From Oceanitalea sp047302425 (lineage in GTDB: Bacteria; Actinomycetota; Actinomycetes; Actinomycetales; Actinomycetaceae), in assembly GCF_047302425.1 (NCBI RefSeq), contig NZ_CP154855.1, forward strand, positions 3,596,001 through 3,660,000: a stretch of 64,000 nucleotides of DNA, given 5' to 3'. The translations under genes and the position numbers were made by a program. Under the pieces are notes generated by a model. It was given only the letters and a program-made list of their open reading frames with translations, searched no databases and was not told the DNA's origin. Each line of letters begins with the position of its first letter. Positions within the stretch are counted from its first letter, which is position 1. Positions 17,202 through 25,404 of the stretch are shown in pieces.

Positions 17202-17317
17202 GACACCAGTGTCCCCCACCGATTGACGTCTGTCGATATGATCTGGCATGCTGCGCTGGTCTCATCGAGAACCATCAATGTGAGGGTGCGGGTCGCGCTC
17301 TCTGGGAGGGACCAGCC
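17202..17317. promoter_or_regulatory. arsR/arsO divergent promoter region
   Basis: Contains an imperfect dyad ATTGAC-GTCT-GTCGAT near 17223-17238 overlapping TGTCGATATG at 17231-17240. TCGATATG recurs as one arm of the perfect palindrome before the MFS gene at 23820-23841, which suggests that one ArsR acts at both ends of the island. GGGAGG lies about 8 bases before the ATG at 17318. Confidence 0.55.
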
Positions 17318-18706
17318 ATGTCCTCGACTACAACGACGTCGTTGCCGGTGATCGTGATTGGTGCCGGCCCGGTGGGCTTGGCGGCCGCCGCTCATCTCGC
17401 CGAGCGCGGCCTGGAGCCGCTGGTGCTGGAGGCCGGGGACTCCGTCGCCGCGGCGGTGCGGCAGTGGGCCCACGTGCGGCTGTTCTCGCCGTGGCAGTTC
17501 AACGTCGACGGCGCCGCGCGCCGCCTGCTGGAGGCGGAGGGCTGGCAGGAGCCGGCCCCCAAGCGCCTGCCCACCGGTGGTGAGCTCGTCAGTGACTACC
17601 TCGAGCCACTGGCGGGCGCGGCCGCCCTGCAGGGGCGGATCGTGACCGGGGCGCGGGTGGTGGCGGTGAGCCGCGATGGCCTGGACAAGACCCATGGCCG
17701 GCGCCGTGCCGAGCGCCCGTTCCTTGTGCGCGCCACGGTCGACGGCGAGGTGGTGGACTACCGGGCCCGGGCCGTGATCGACGCCTCGGGGACCTGGTCC
17801 CAGAACAACCCGTTGGGCACGGCCGGGCTGCCGGCCCCGGGTGAGGCCGAGGCCGCCGCCTTCCTCCTCGGTGCGCTGCCCGACGTGCTGGGGCGGGACC
17901 GGGAGCGGGTGGCCGGCAAGCACGTGGTGGTCGTGGGCGCCGGGCACTCGGCGGCGAACACGCTGCTGTCCCTGGCCCAGCTGCGTCGCGGCGAGCCGGG
18001 CACCCGGGTGACCTGGCTGGTGCGGGGAGGCTCGGTCGAGCGGGCCTACGGCGGCGGTGACGCCGATGGGCTGCCGGCCCGCGGCATGCTCGGCTCCCAG
18101 CTGCGGCGGGCGGTGGAGGCGGGCGAGGTCGAGCTCATGGCGTCGGCCACGATCACCGCCATGCGCCCGGTCGGGGACGGTCTGGAGCTGACGCTCGCCA
18201 CGCCCGGGGGTGAGCGCCGCCTGGTGGTGGACGGGGTCGCGGGCGCGACGGGGTTCCGGCCGGACCTGGCGATGCTGCGTGAGCTGCGCCTGGAGCTGGA
18301 CGCGGGAGTCGAGGCGCCCAGCCGGCTCGCTCCGCTGATCGACCCGGAGTTCCACTCCTGTGGGACGGTTCCCGCGCACGGCGCGGACGTGCTGGCCCAC
18401 CCGGAGCCTGACTTCTACATCGCCGGGATGAAGTCCTACGGCCGCGCCCCCACGTTCCTGCTGGCCACCGGCTATGAGCAGGTCCGCTCGATCGTCGCCG
18501 AGCTGGCCGGTGACACGGCCGCCGCGTCCACGCTGGAGCTGGAGCTGCCCGAGACCGGGGTGTGCTCCACCGCGACCCCGGTGGTGGAGGCCGACGGCAG
18601 CCTGAGCATCGCCGCGGAGGCGGCCGGCGGCTGCTGCGGGGCGCCGGCCGAGCCTGCGCTCATCGGCTTCCCCACCGGCTTCGCCCACGGCCGCACCGCC
18701 CTCTGA
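17318..18706 (+). CDS. ArsO-like flavin-dependent oxidoreductase of the ars operon
   Basis: 462 residues. FAD-binding GAGPVGLAAAAHLAERGLEP at residue 12, a second nucleotide motif VVVGAGHSAANTLL at about 208, and ATGFRPDLAML. The C-terminus is Cys-bearing (TGVCSTA; GGCCGAP), unusual for general flavoprotein monooxygenases but seen in those of arsenic operons. ArsO-type proteins are proposed to act on arsenicals with NADPH and FAD; the reaction is not settled. It opens the rightward arsenic operon and is divergent from arsR. Confidence 0.75.
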   Translation: MSSTTTTSLPVIVIGAGPVGLAAAAHLAERGLEPLVLEAGDSVAAAVRQWAHVRLFSPWQFNVDGAARRLLEAEGWQEPAPKRLPTGGELVSDYLEPLAGAAALQGRIVTGARVVAVSRDGLDKTHGRRRAERPFLVRATVDGEVVDYRARAVIDASGTWSQNNPLGTAGLPAPGEAEAAAFLLGALPDVLGRDRERVAGKHVVVVGAGHSAANTLLSLAQLRRGEPGTRVTWLVRGGSVERAYGGGDADGLPARGMLGSQLRRAVEAGEVELMASATITAMRPVGDGLELTLATPGGERRLVVDGVAGATGFRPDLAMLRELRLELDAGVEAPSRLAPLIDPEFHSCGTVPAHGADVLAHPEPDFYIAGMKSYGRAPTFLLATGYEQVRSIVAELAGDTAAASTLELELPETGVCSTATPVVEADGSLSIAAEAAGGCCGAPAEPALIGFPTGFAHGRTAL

Positions 18707-18721
18707 CCCACCACACCCCCA

Positions 18722-18761
18722 GGTTGAGCCCTGCCCTCCCCCGCGAGGGCAGGGCTCAACC
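18722..18761 (+). terminator. Hairpin between arsO-like gene and arsB
   Basis: A 17-base perfect stem (GGTTGAGCCCTGCCCTC with its complement) and loop CCCCGC, 15 bases past the stop of the arsO-like gene. It may end or attenuate the transcript before arsB, which would give arsB its own control. Confidence 0.65.
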
Positions 18762-18786
18762 ACGCGCGACGGAAGGACACCAGACG

Positions 18787-18879
18787 GTGACACTGCTACT
18801 GGCCCCCCGACATGAGGCACCCGGCGCCCAGCCGACCGGGATCTCCCGCTTCGCGGTCGGGGGTGCGCCGTGCTGCTAG
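18787..18879 (+). CDS. Possible 30-residue leader peptide overlapping arsB
   Basis: GTG 18787 with GGAAGG about 10 bases upstream opens a 30-codon frame starting VTLLLAPRHEAPG and ending GGAPCC followed by TAG. Its last codons overlap the GTG of arsB at 18870, so ribosomes finishing the peptide would be placed on the arsB start. The terminal Cys-Cys is suggestive in an arsenite operon. No homology is known to me; it could be chance. Confidence 0.35.
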   Translation: MTLLLAPRHEAPGAQPTGISRFAVGGAPCC

Positions 18880-20330
18880 CCGTGGGGATCTTCCTCGCCA
18901 CCCTGGTCCTGGTGATCTGGCAGCCCAAGGGGCTGGGCATCGGGTGGAGCGCGCTGGGTGGGGCGGTGGTCGCGCTCATCGCCGGGGTGGTCCAGCTCAG
19001 TGACATCCCGGTGGTGTGGGACATCGTGCGGAACGCGACGCTGACGTTCGTCGCGGTCATCATCATCTGCTCGATCCTGGACGAGGCGGGCTTCTTTGAG
19101 TGGGCGGCCCTGCACGTGGCGCGCTGGGCGCGGGGAAATGGCAGCGCCCTGTTCAACCTCATCGTCGTGCTCGGGGCGGCGGTGGCGGCCCTGTTCGCCA
19201 ACGACGGCGCGGCCCTGGTGATGACCCCGATCGTCTTCCAGATGATCCTGGCCCTGAGGTTCTCCCCGGCGGTGGCCTTCGGGCTGGTCATCGCCACCGG
19301 CTTCATCGCCGACACGACCAGCCTGCCGTTCGTGGTGTCCAACCTCGTCAACATCGTCATCGCCGACTTCTTCGGCATCGGCTTCGCCCGCTACGCCCTG
19401 GTGATGGTGCCCGTGGCGCTGGTCTCGTTGGGCGCGAGCCTGGTGGTGCTGCGCCTGTTCTTCCGCAAGTCCATCCCCGGCCGCTACGACGTGAGCGCGC
19501 TGCGCCGCCCCGCGGAGGCGGTGGCCGACCCGACGACGTTCCGCGCGGGCGTCGTCGTCCTGGGCGCGCTGCTGGTCGGCTACTTCGCCGCCGACGCCAT
19601 CGGGGTGCCGGTCGCGCTGGTCGCCTCCCTGTGCGCGGCCGTGCTTGCGCTCATCGCCGCTCGCCGCCCACGCCCGCTGTTCCGGCGCCTCGGCGCGCAG
19701 CTTCGTCCCGCCGCAAGGGACGACGACCTGGTGGCGGTCCCGGTGAGTGGTGGCGGCCGGCCGGCGCCCGGCGCCACCTCCGCTGCAGGCGGCGGGGCCT
19801 TCTCCGCTCGGGCGGGGACCGTCACCACTGCCGAGCCGACGATCGCGGTGTGGTCAGTGGTCAGGTCCGCGCCGTGGCAGATCGTGCTGTTCAGCCTGGG
19901 CATGTACCTGGTGGTCTACGGCCTGCGCAACGAGGGCCTGACCGACTACCTCGGTCAGCTCCTGGTGGGCATCGCGCAGCACGGGGACCTGGCCACCGCG
20001 ACCGGCACCGGCTTCCTGGTGGCGGGGATGTCCTCGGTGATGAACAACATGCCCACCACCCTGATCGCCGCCCTGGGCATCGAGGCCGCTGGGACCAGCG
20101 GCCTGACCGAGCAGATGATGGCCTACGCCGCCGTCATCGGCGCCGACCTGGGCCCCAAGATCACCCCGATCGGCTCCCTGGCCACCCTGCTGTGGCTCTC
20201 GGTCCTGGACCGCAAGGGCATGCACATCGGCTGGGGCACCTACTTCAAGGTCGGCATCATCCTGACCATCCCCGTTCTTGCGGTCACGCTGCTCGCCCTG
20301 GCCGGTTGGCTCACCCTCCTCGGCCCCTGA
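18870..20330 (+). CDS. arsB: ArsB-type arsenite/antimonite efflux membrane protein
   Basis: 486 residues, about 12 membrane helices in two halves. ArsB/NhaD-type signatures: FFEWAALHVARWARG, ALFANDGAALVMTPIVFQMI and the second-half mirror MSSVMNNMPTTLIAALGIE plus IGADLGPKITPIGSLATLLW. A central cytosolic loop of about 75 residues (Ala/Gly/Pro-rich) is longer than in the Escherichia coli protein. No ArsA ATPase is present, so it should act as an arsenite/proton antiporter. GTG start 18870 overlaps the candidate leader peptide. Confidence 0.92.
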   Translation: MLLAVGIFLATLVLVIWQPKGLGIGWSALGGAVVALIAGVVQLSDIPVVWDIVRNATLTFVAVIIICSILDEAGFFEWAALHVARWARGNGSALFNLIVVLGAAVAALFANDGAALVMTPIVFQMILALRFSPAVAFGLVIATGFIADTTSLPFVVSNLVNIVIADFFGIGFARYALVMVPVALVSLGASLVVLRLFFRKSIPGRYDVSALRRPAEAVADPTTFRAGVVVLGALLVGYFAADAIGVPVALVASLCAAVLALIAARRPRPLFRRLGAQLRPAARDDDLVAVPVSGGGRPAPGATSAAGGGAFSARAGTVTTAEPTIAVWSVVRSAPWQIVLFSLGMYLVVYGLRNEGLTDYLGQLLVGIAQHGDLATATGTGFLVAGMSSVMNNMPTTLIAALGIEAAGTSGLTEQMMAYAAVIGADLGPKITPIGSLATLLWLSVLDRKGMHIGWGTYFKVGIILTIPVLAVTLLALAGWLTLLGP

Positions 20331-20358
20331 GCCGACGGGAAGGCTAGACAATCGGATT

Positions 20359-20395
20359 CCAGTCAGTCATCATTGAGTCAATGAACGCTGACTGG
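20359..20395 (+). promoter_or_regulatory. Nested dyad overlapping the start of the ArsR-phosphatase fusion
   Basis: Two perfect dyads share one centre at 20377: inner TCATTGA-G-TCAATGA (20370-20384) and outer CCAGTCAG (20359-20366) with CTGACTGG (20388-20395). The ATG at 20381 lies inside. The best reading is an ArsR-type operator; in RNA the same bases would fold over the start codon. Confidence 0.65.
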
Positions 20396-21055
20396 AGTGA
20401 CGTGGAGGGGCGGGCACGGTTGCACGCCGCGCTGGCCGACGCTGCCCGCCTGCGGATCGTGGACGTGCTGAGCCTGGGGGACGCCTCACCCTCCGAGCTC
20501 GCCGAGATCCTCACCGCGCCCTCGAACCTGGTGGCCCACCACCTGGGCGTCCTGGAGCGTGAGGGCATCGTGAGCCGCAAGCGGTCCGAGGCCGACCGTC
20601 GGCGCAACTACGTCCAGCTCGTGCCCGGCGCCCTGGACCACATCGCCCCGCGCGACCAGCGGCCGGTGGCCCGCGTGGTGTTCGTCTGCACCCGTAACTC
20701 CGCCCGCTCTCACCTGGCCGCGGCGCTGTGGCGCCGCGCCAGTGCGGTGCCCGCCACCTCCGCCGGCACCCACCCCGCCGAGGCGATCCACCCGGTCGCC
20801 CTCGAGGTGGCCCGCCGCCACCGCCTCGACCTGCCCCGCGTCGCACCCCAGCACGTCGACGGCGTGCTGAGCGCGGGTGACCTGGTCATCAGCGTGTGCG
20901 ACCGCGCCCATGAGGAGCTCACCACCCCGATCGACATCCACTGGTCGGTGCCCGACCCGGTCGCCGCCGGCGACGCCGCGGCCTTCGACGAGGCGCTGGC
21001 CGACCTCACCCGCCGGGTCACCACCCTGGCCCCCCGCCTGACCCCCACCCACTGA
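20381..21055 (+). CDS. ArsR-type regulator fused to a low-molecular-weight phosphatase/arsenate reductase domain
   Basis: 224 residues. The N-terminal winged helix (SELAEILTAPSNLVAHHLGVL) lacks an obvious Cys metal site. From about residue 93 a LMW-PTP domain begins with VFVCTRNSARSHLAAALWRR, keeping the P-loop C-x5-R-S, and continues to DPVAAGD near residue 200 with the general-acid Asp region (VPDPVAAG). Such fusions are known in actinobacterial ars loci. It could be a regulator sensing through the phosphatase fold, or a reductase that represses its own operon. It lies 50 bases after arsB and 11 bases before arsC. Confidence 0.85.
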   Translation: MNADWSDVEGRARLHAALADAARLRIVDVLSLGDASPSELAEILTAPSNLVAHHLGVLEREGIVSRKRSEADRRRNYVQLVPGALDHIAPRDQRPVARVVFVCTRNSARSHLAAALWRRASAVPATSAGTHPAEAIHPVALEVARRHRLDLPRVAPQHVDGVLSAGDLVISVCDRAHEELTTPIDIHWSVPDPVAAGDAAAFDEALADLTRRVTTLAPRLTPTH

Positions 21056-21066
21056 AGGAGACCCCC

Positions 21067-21477
21067 GTGTCCGATCGCCCCAGCGTCATGTTCGTCTGCG
21101 TCCACAACGCCGGCCGTTCCCAGATGGCCGCCGGCTTCATGACCGCCCTGTCCGAGGGGCAGGTCGAGGTCCGCTCCGCCGGGTCCGCCCCGGCCGACCA
21201 GATCAACCCCGTCGCGGTCGAGGCGATGAAGGAGGTCGGCATCGACATCACCGCCAACAAGCCCAAGATCCTCACCCCCGACGCCGTGGAGGCCTCCGAC
21301 GTCGTCATCACCATGGGCTGCGGGGACGTCTGCCCCTTCTTCCCGGGTGTGCGCTACGAGGACTGGGAGCTGACCGACCCCGCCGGCCAGGGCATCGAGA
21401 CCGTCCGCCAGGTCCGCGACGACATCCGCGGCCGGATCGAGGGCCTGCTGGCCGAGCTCCTCCCCGCGAAGGCCTGA
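21067..21477 (+). CDS. arsC: Arsenate reductase, LMW-phosphatase type
   Basis: 136 residues. The P-loop VCVHNAGRSQMAAGF carries the nucleophilic Cys, and the second region MGCGDVCPFFPG holds the Cys pair used for disulfide relay in the thioredoxin- or mycothiol-linked ArsC classes. Reduces arsenate to arsenite for export by ArsB. AGGAG precedes the GTG at 21067. The trxB directly downstream points to thioredoxin-coupled reduction. Confidence 0.93.
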   Translation: MSDRPSVMFVCVHNAGRSQMAAGFMTALSEGQVEVRSAGSAPADQINPVAVEAMKEVGIDITANKPKILTPDAVEASDVVITMGCGDVCPFFPGVRYEDWELTDPAGQGIETVRQVRDDIRGRIEGLLAELLPAKA

Positions 21478-21481
21478 ACCC

Positions 21482-22517
21482 ATGATCGAGCTGACCCCCC
21501 TCACCACTGCCACGCCGCAGACCGACCCGGGCGAGCTGCAAGAGGTCCTCATCGTGGGCTCGGGCCCGGCCGGTTACACCGCCGCCATCTACGCCGCGCG
21601 CGCCAACCTCGCCCCGGTCGTCATCGCCGGCGCCGTCACCGCCGGCGGCGCGCTGATGAACACGACCGAGGTGGAGAACTTCCCCGGCTTCCCCGAGGGC
21701 GTCATGGGCCCCGAGCTCATGGACAAGATGCAGGCCCAGGCCGAGAAGTTCGGCGCCACCGTCATCTACGACGACGCCACCTCGTTCGACCTCACCGGCG
21801 AGGTCAAGACCGTCACCACCGCCGAGGGTCACGTCTACCGCGCCCGCGCGGTGATCCTGGCCAACGGCTCGGCCTACAAGGAACTGGGCCTGGCCGGCGA
21901 GAGCGAGATGACCGGGCGCGGGGTGTCCTACTGCGCGACCTGTGACGGGTTCTTCTTCCGCGAGCAGCACATCATCGTCGTCGGCGGCGGGGACAGCGCG
22001 ATGGAGGAGGCCACCTTCCTGACGAAGTTCGCTGCCAAGGTCACCGTCGTGCACCGCCGTGAGGAGCTGCGCGCCTCGAAGATCATGGCCGACCGCGCGT
22101 TCGCCAACGAGAAGATCGACTTCGCCCTGGAACAGCGAGGTCGCCGCGATCCACGGCACCGACAAGGTGAGCGGCGTGACACTGCGCGACACGCGGACCG
22201 GTGCGGAGCGCGAGCTGGACGCCACCGGGGTGTTCGTCGCGATCGGGCACGTGCCGCGCACCGAGATGCTCACCGGCCAGGTCGAGCTGGACGCCAACGG
22301 CTACATCGTGGTCACCTCGCCCTCGACCGCCACGAGCGTGCCGGGCGTCTTCGCCTGCGGCGACGCGGTGGACCACACCTACCGCCAGGCCATCACCGCC
22401 GCCGGGACCGGCTGCGCCGCCGCCCTGGACGCCGAGCGCTACCTCGCCGCCCTCGGCGAGGCCGTCGAGCCCGACGCCACCGCCTCGCAGACCCCGCAGG
22501 GGGCCCTCGCGCTGTAG
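21482..22517 (+). pseudogene. trxB: Thioredoxin reductase of the ars operon, frameshifted
   Basis: FAD motif GSGPAGYTAAIYAARANL, redox centre SYCATCDGFFFREQ and NADPH motif VGGGDSAMEEATFL are intact up to EKIDFA; the remainder (SEVAAIHGTDKVSGVTLRD ... GVFACGDAVDHTYRQAI to the C-terminus at 22517) is in a second frame. The break is at a CCC run, 22125-22127: one C fewer rejoins the frames at ...FAWNSEVAA. As written the reductase would lose its FAD C-terminal half. It may equally be an assembly error in a homopolymer. It follows arsC by 4 bases. Confidence 0.85.
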
Positions 22518-22534
22518 GCGACAGCAGGGACGGG

Positions 22535-23737
22535 TCAGCGACGTCGCACTGGCGGCCCGTGCTGACCGATGAGCGGGCGCGGGCCGCTGGCACGCACGAC
22601 CAGCGCGGCGGCCACGCCGGCCACCGCCAGGAGGACGTAGGTCGCGGGGTAGGACCCGGTCGCCTCGGCCATGGCCGCGGTGACCCAGGGCGCCAGCGCC
22701 ATGGCCAGGGTGGTGGGGACGTTGAGGATCCCGTACAGGGTGCCGAACCCGTCCAGACCCCAGCGGTCACTGACCGCAGTGGACTGCAGCAGCGTGTGCG
22801 CGCCGCGCGCAACCCCCAGCGCGATGGCTGCACCGATTAGGGCCGGCGCGGGCCCGGGCAGCAGCCCGACGAGCAGGATCGAAGCCGCCAGCGCGGTCAG
22901 GATGAACGACGCCCGCGAGACCGGGCCGGTCCGCGCTGCCAGCGGCGCATAGCCGATCCGCCCCAGCAGCTGTCCCGCACCGGACAGGCCCAGCGCCCAC
23001 GCCGCGGCGGTGGTCGTCAGCCCACGCCAGGTCAGCATCGGCACCAGGTGGATCGTGGCCGCGGACACCGCAAAAGCGGTCAGTGAGGTGGCCACCGTCA
23101 GCGCAATGAAGGGCCGTGACCGCGCTATCGTGCGCCAGCCCTCACTGCCCGTCGCCCTGGCTGCGGCGCTGTCCTGGGGCCACGGGGCCCGCAGCCCCAA
23201 GGCGTGCGCGGGGATCGTGATGACGCCGAGCACGAGCGCCAGCACCAGGTAGGCCCCCCGCCATCCGGCGCGCTCGACCAGCGCCGCGGTCACCGGCGCG
23301 AACACCGTGCTGGCCAGGCCCCCGACTAGGGTCAGGGCCAGCAGCGCCCGCACCCGATCGGCCCCGTACCAGCGGGTGATCGCCGTGAACGCGGGCGCGT
23401 AGAGCGTCAACGACTGGGCGGCACCGACCACGGCCAGCGCCGCGATGAACCAGCCCAGCGACGGCGAAGCCGCCGCACCGACCACCCCCAGGACCGCGGC
23501 CACCGAGCCTGCGGTCATGACCGGGCGCGGCCCTCGCCGGTCGATGCATAGCCCCACCGGCACGCCACCCGCCGCAGCGACGATGAGGGAGACCGAGATC
23601 GCCAGCATGACGCTCGTGGCGGACCACCCGGTGGTCGCGGTGATCCGCGGCAGCGCGACGGGGAAGGAGTAGTACAGCACTCCCCAGCTCACCACCTGCG
23701 TCGCGCAGAGCGTGAGGAGAGCGGTAGCGCGGGTCAC
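22535..23737 (-). CDS. Major facilitator superfamily transporter of the arsenic island
   Basis: About 400 residues with 12 membrane helices. MFS landmarks: GLCIDRRGPRPVMTAGS after helix 2 (DRxGxRP loop), RWYGADRVRALLALTLVGGL after helix 4, and LLGRIGYAPLAARTG in the second half. No gapdh partner is adjacent, so it is not an ArsJ pair; the substrate (arsenical or antimonite) is only inferred from location and from a shared ArsR-like operator upstream. The start is uncertain: GTG 23737 is used, an in-frame start at 23815 exists. It converges on trxB. Confidence 0.75.
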   Translation of the reverse strand: MTRATALLTLCATQVVSWGVLYYSFPVALPRITATTGWSATSVMLAISVSLIVAAAGGVPVGLCIDRRGPRPVMTAGSVAAVLGVVGAAASPSLGWFIAALAVVGAAQSLTLYAPAFTAITRWYGADRVRALLALTLVGGLASTVFAPVTAALVERAGWRGAYLVLALVLGVITIPAHALGLRAPWPQDSAAARATGSEGWRTIARSRPFIALTVATSLTAFAVSAATIHLVPMLTWRGLTTTAAAWALGLSGAGQLLGRIGYAPLAARTGPVSRASFILTALAASILLVGLLPGPAPALIGAAIALGVARGAHTLLQSTAVSDRWGLDGFGTLYGILNVPTTLAMALAPWVTAAMAEATGSYPATYVLLAVAGVAAALVVRASGPRPLIGQHGPPVRRR

Positions 23738-23819
23738 TCCACGCCGCCCGACGCCGCCGGGCGGCGCTGACCTCGCACGTCGACAACACCGGTGAGGCGG
23801 GGACAGCACACCCACACAA

Positions 23820-23841
23820 CATATCGAGGCTTGTCGATATG
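23820..23841 (-). promoter_or_regulatory. ArsR-type operator before the MFS gene
   Basis: Perfect inverted repeat CATATCGA-GGCTTG-TCGATATG. The TCGATATG arm also occurs before arsR (17233-17240). It sits about 80 bases upstream of the MFS start and exactly where the relaxase coding sequence stops, so the promoter was joined onto the relaxase remnant by recombination. Confidence 0.65.
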
Positions 23842-24964
23842 CAGCTGGACCCGTTTGGGGGGCTCATACCCGTGCTGGGCTCGGTAACGGGCCACGAGCT
23901 CGAGGTAGGTGTCCTCGATCGCCGCGCGCCGGGAGGAGAACGCCCGCAGGACCTGCTTGTCGATCCCGGCGACCTCCCGCACCGGCTGCTTCCCGGCACC
24001 GAGGGCCTCCTCGACGAACTCCACCCCCAGGCGGCGGCGCAGCTCCTGCTCGATGAGCGTGTTGTACCGCTCCGAGGGCGGCCACCCCCAGCGCGTGCAG
24101 CACCCGCGCGTCCAGCGCCCGCCACCGCCCGTCGGCGCCCTGGACCTTGTTCGATACGGCCACGTGGGTGTGCAGGTTCGGGTCCCCGGTGCGCGAGTCG
24201 GCGTGGTCGAACGCCGCGGCCAGCAGCCCGCGCGTGTCAATTTGCGCGGCCCCACCCTTGCCCACCCGGGTCACCCCGGCCTCCCGCTCGACCCACGCGA
24301 ACGCGACCTGCCATGCGGCCTCGTGCGCCGCGGCGACCTCGTGCCGGATCTCCACCCCACCCAAGGCCCACAGCGTGCTGATCAACTTCACCGGCGTGAA
24401 CACCAGGTCATACCCCGCCACCGGCTGGCGCTGCTGCTTGCCCCGCGAGGCGAGGAACTTGGCCCGCGCCTCATCCCCCGGCTCCCGCCCGAGCTCCTGC
24501 CTGAGCAGCCGGCCGGCGACATCCTAGCGGATGAGGTCGCGCTCCACTCCCGGCTCCGGTGCCCGGTCCTGCTCGAGGGTGAACTCGGCGTAGGCCTCGG
24601 CCACGGTGGCGCGCCACTCTCGGTCACTCTCCACCGCCGCGAACCGCGGGAACCGCCGCCCCAGCCGAACGCTCTCCACGGCCGCGGCCGGGGCCATCCC
24701 CCGCTCGACGGCCTCCCCGATGAGGCGCTGCGCGTCGGGGTGTAGGCCCTCCCCGAACAGGGCCCGCATCTGGTCCTCCGAGACGCGGCCGGTGACTCCC
24801 ACGCCGGCCATACCGGCACCGATCCACCGTCCCGGTGGGTTGCCCTCGTGGGCGTAGTAGTCCGCCAACGACTCCCCCGCTGCGCGCTGCTAATCACCGG
24901 TGGCCACCTGGCGCGTGAGGTAGGTGTACCCATCCCCGGCGTGCAGGACGTGGACGGTCATCAT
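23842..24964 (-). pseudogene. MobF-family relaxase (TrwC/TraI-like), N-terminal remnant
   Basis: Conjugative relaxase relic. From ATG 24964: MTVHVLHAGDGYTYLTRQV, an in-frame TAG at 24890-24892, then ESLADYYAHEGNPPGRWIG, a second TAG at 24524-24526, then VAGYDLVFTPVKLISTLWAL and the histidine cluster region DPNLHTHVAVSNKVQG (the HxHxx metal site). A frameshift near 24088 moves the frame to SERYNTLIEQELRRRLG, and homology ends at VQLH where the ArsR operator starts. The helicase half is missing. Two ambers, a shift and truncation make it dead. It indicates plasmid or ICE ancestry. Confidence 0.85.
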
Positions 24965-25086
24965 GACCGCTCACCTCCCCCACTGGCCGGTGCGATGCCG
25001 CCAACGGTACTCAGCCTCATTAGGAGTGGAAGAGGTGAACCGCCCCGGGTTCCATGGAGGCTCTCAGTCCACGGAGGATGAGAGCT

Positions 25087-25404
25087 ATGAGCGCACCGAG
25101 GAAGTACCCCGACGAGCTGCGTGAGCGGGCCGTGCGGCTGGTGCTCGAAGCGAAGAAGGATCCCGAGTCACGTGTGGGGGCGTGTCGGCGGGTGGGAGAG
25201 CAGCTCGGGATCAACCCCGAGACGCTGCGTGGCTGGGTTGCCCAGGCTGAGGTCGATGCCGGGGACCGGCCGGGCACCACGACCAGTGATGCCCAGCGGT
25301 TGGCCGAGCTGGAACGGGAGAATCGCGAGCTGCGGCGGGCGAACGCGATCCTCAAGAGCGCCTCGGCTTTCTTCGCGGCGGAGCTCGACCGCCCACATCG
25401 GTGA
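25087..25404 (+). CDS. IS3-family transposase OrfA (helix-turn-helix)
   Basis: 105 residues. N-terminal helix-turn-helix (YPDELRERAVRLVLEAKK; QLGINPETLRGWVAQAEV) recognises the element ends; a C-terminal leucine-zipper-like coiled coil (AELERENRELRRANAILKSA) supports multimerisation with OrfAB. ATG 25087 is used because it begins the family-typical MSAPRKYP. The end overlaps orfB (GTGA), where a programmed -1 frameshift commonly makes the fused transposase; no classical A6G slippery stretch is seen, so coupling may be by reinitiation. Confidence 0.92.
   Translation: MSAPRKYPDELRERAVRLVLEAKKDPESRVGACRRVGEQLGINPETLRGWVAQAEVDAGDRPGTTTSDAQRLAELERENRELRRANAILKSASAFFAAELDRPHR

Noticed and set aside
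17198..19378. 726-codon minus-strand open frame over arsO and arsB
   Set aside because: Shadow of the arsO-like and arsB genes; it has no domain and overlaps two clear genes and the arsR promoter.
22535..23737. ArsJ-type organoarsenical exporter
   Set aside because: ArsJ works with an adjacent gapdh gene, which is missing here; only a general MFS assignment is justified.
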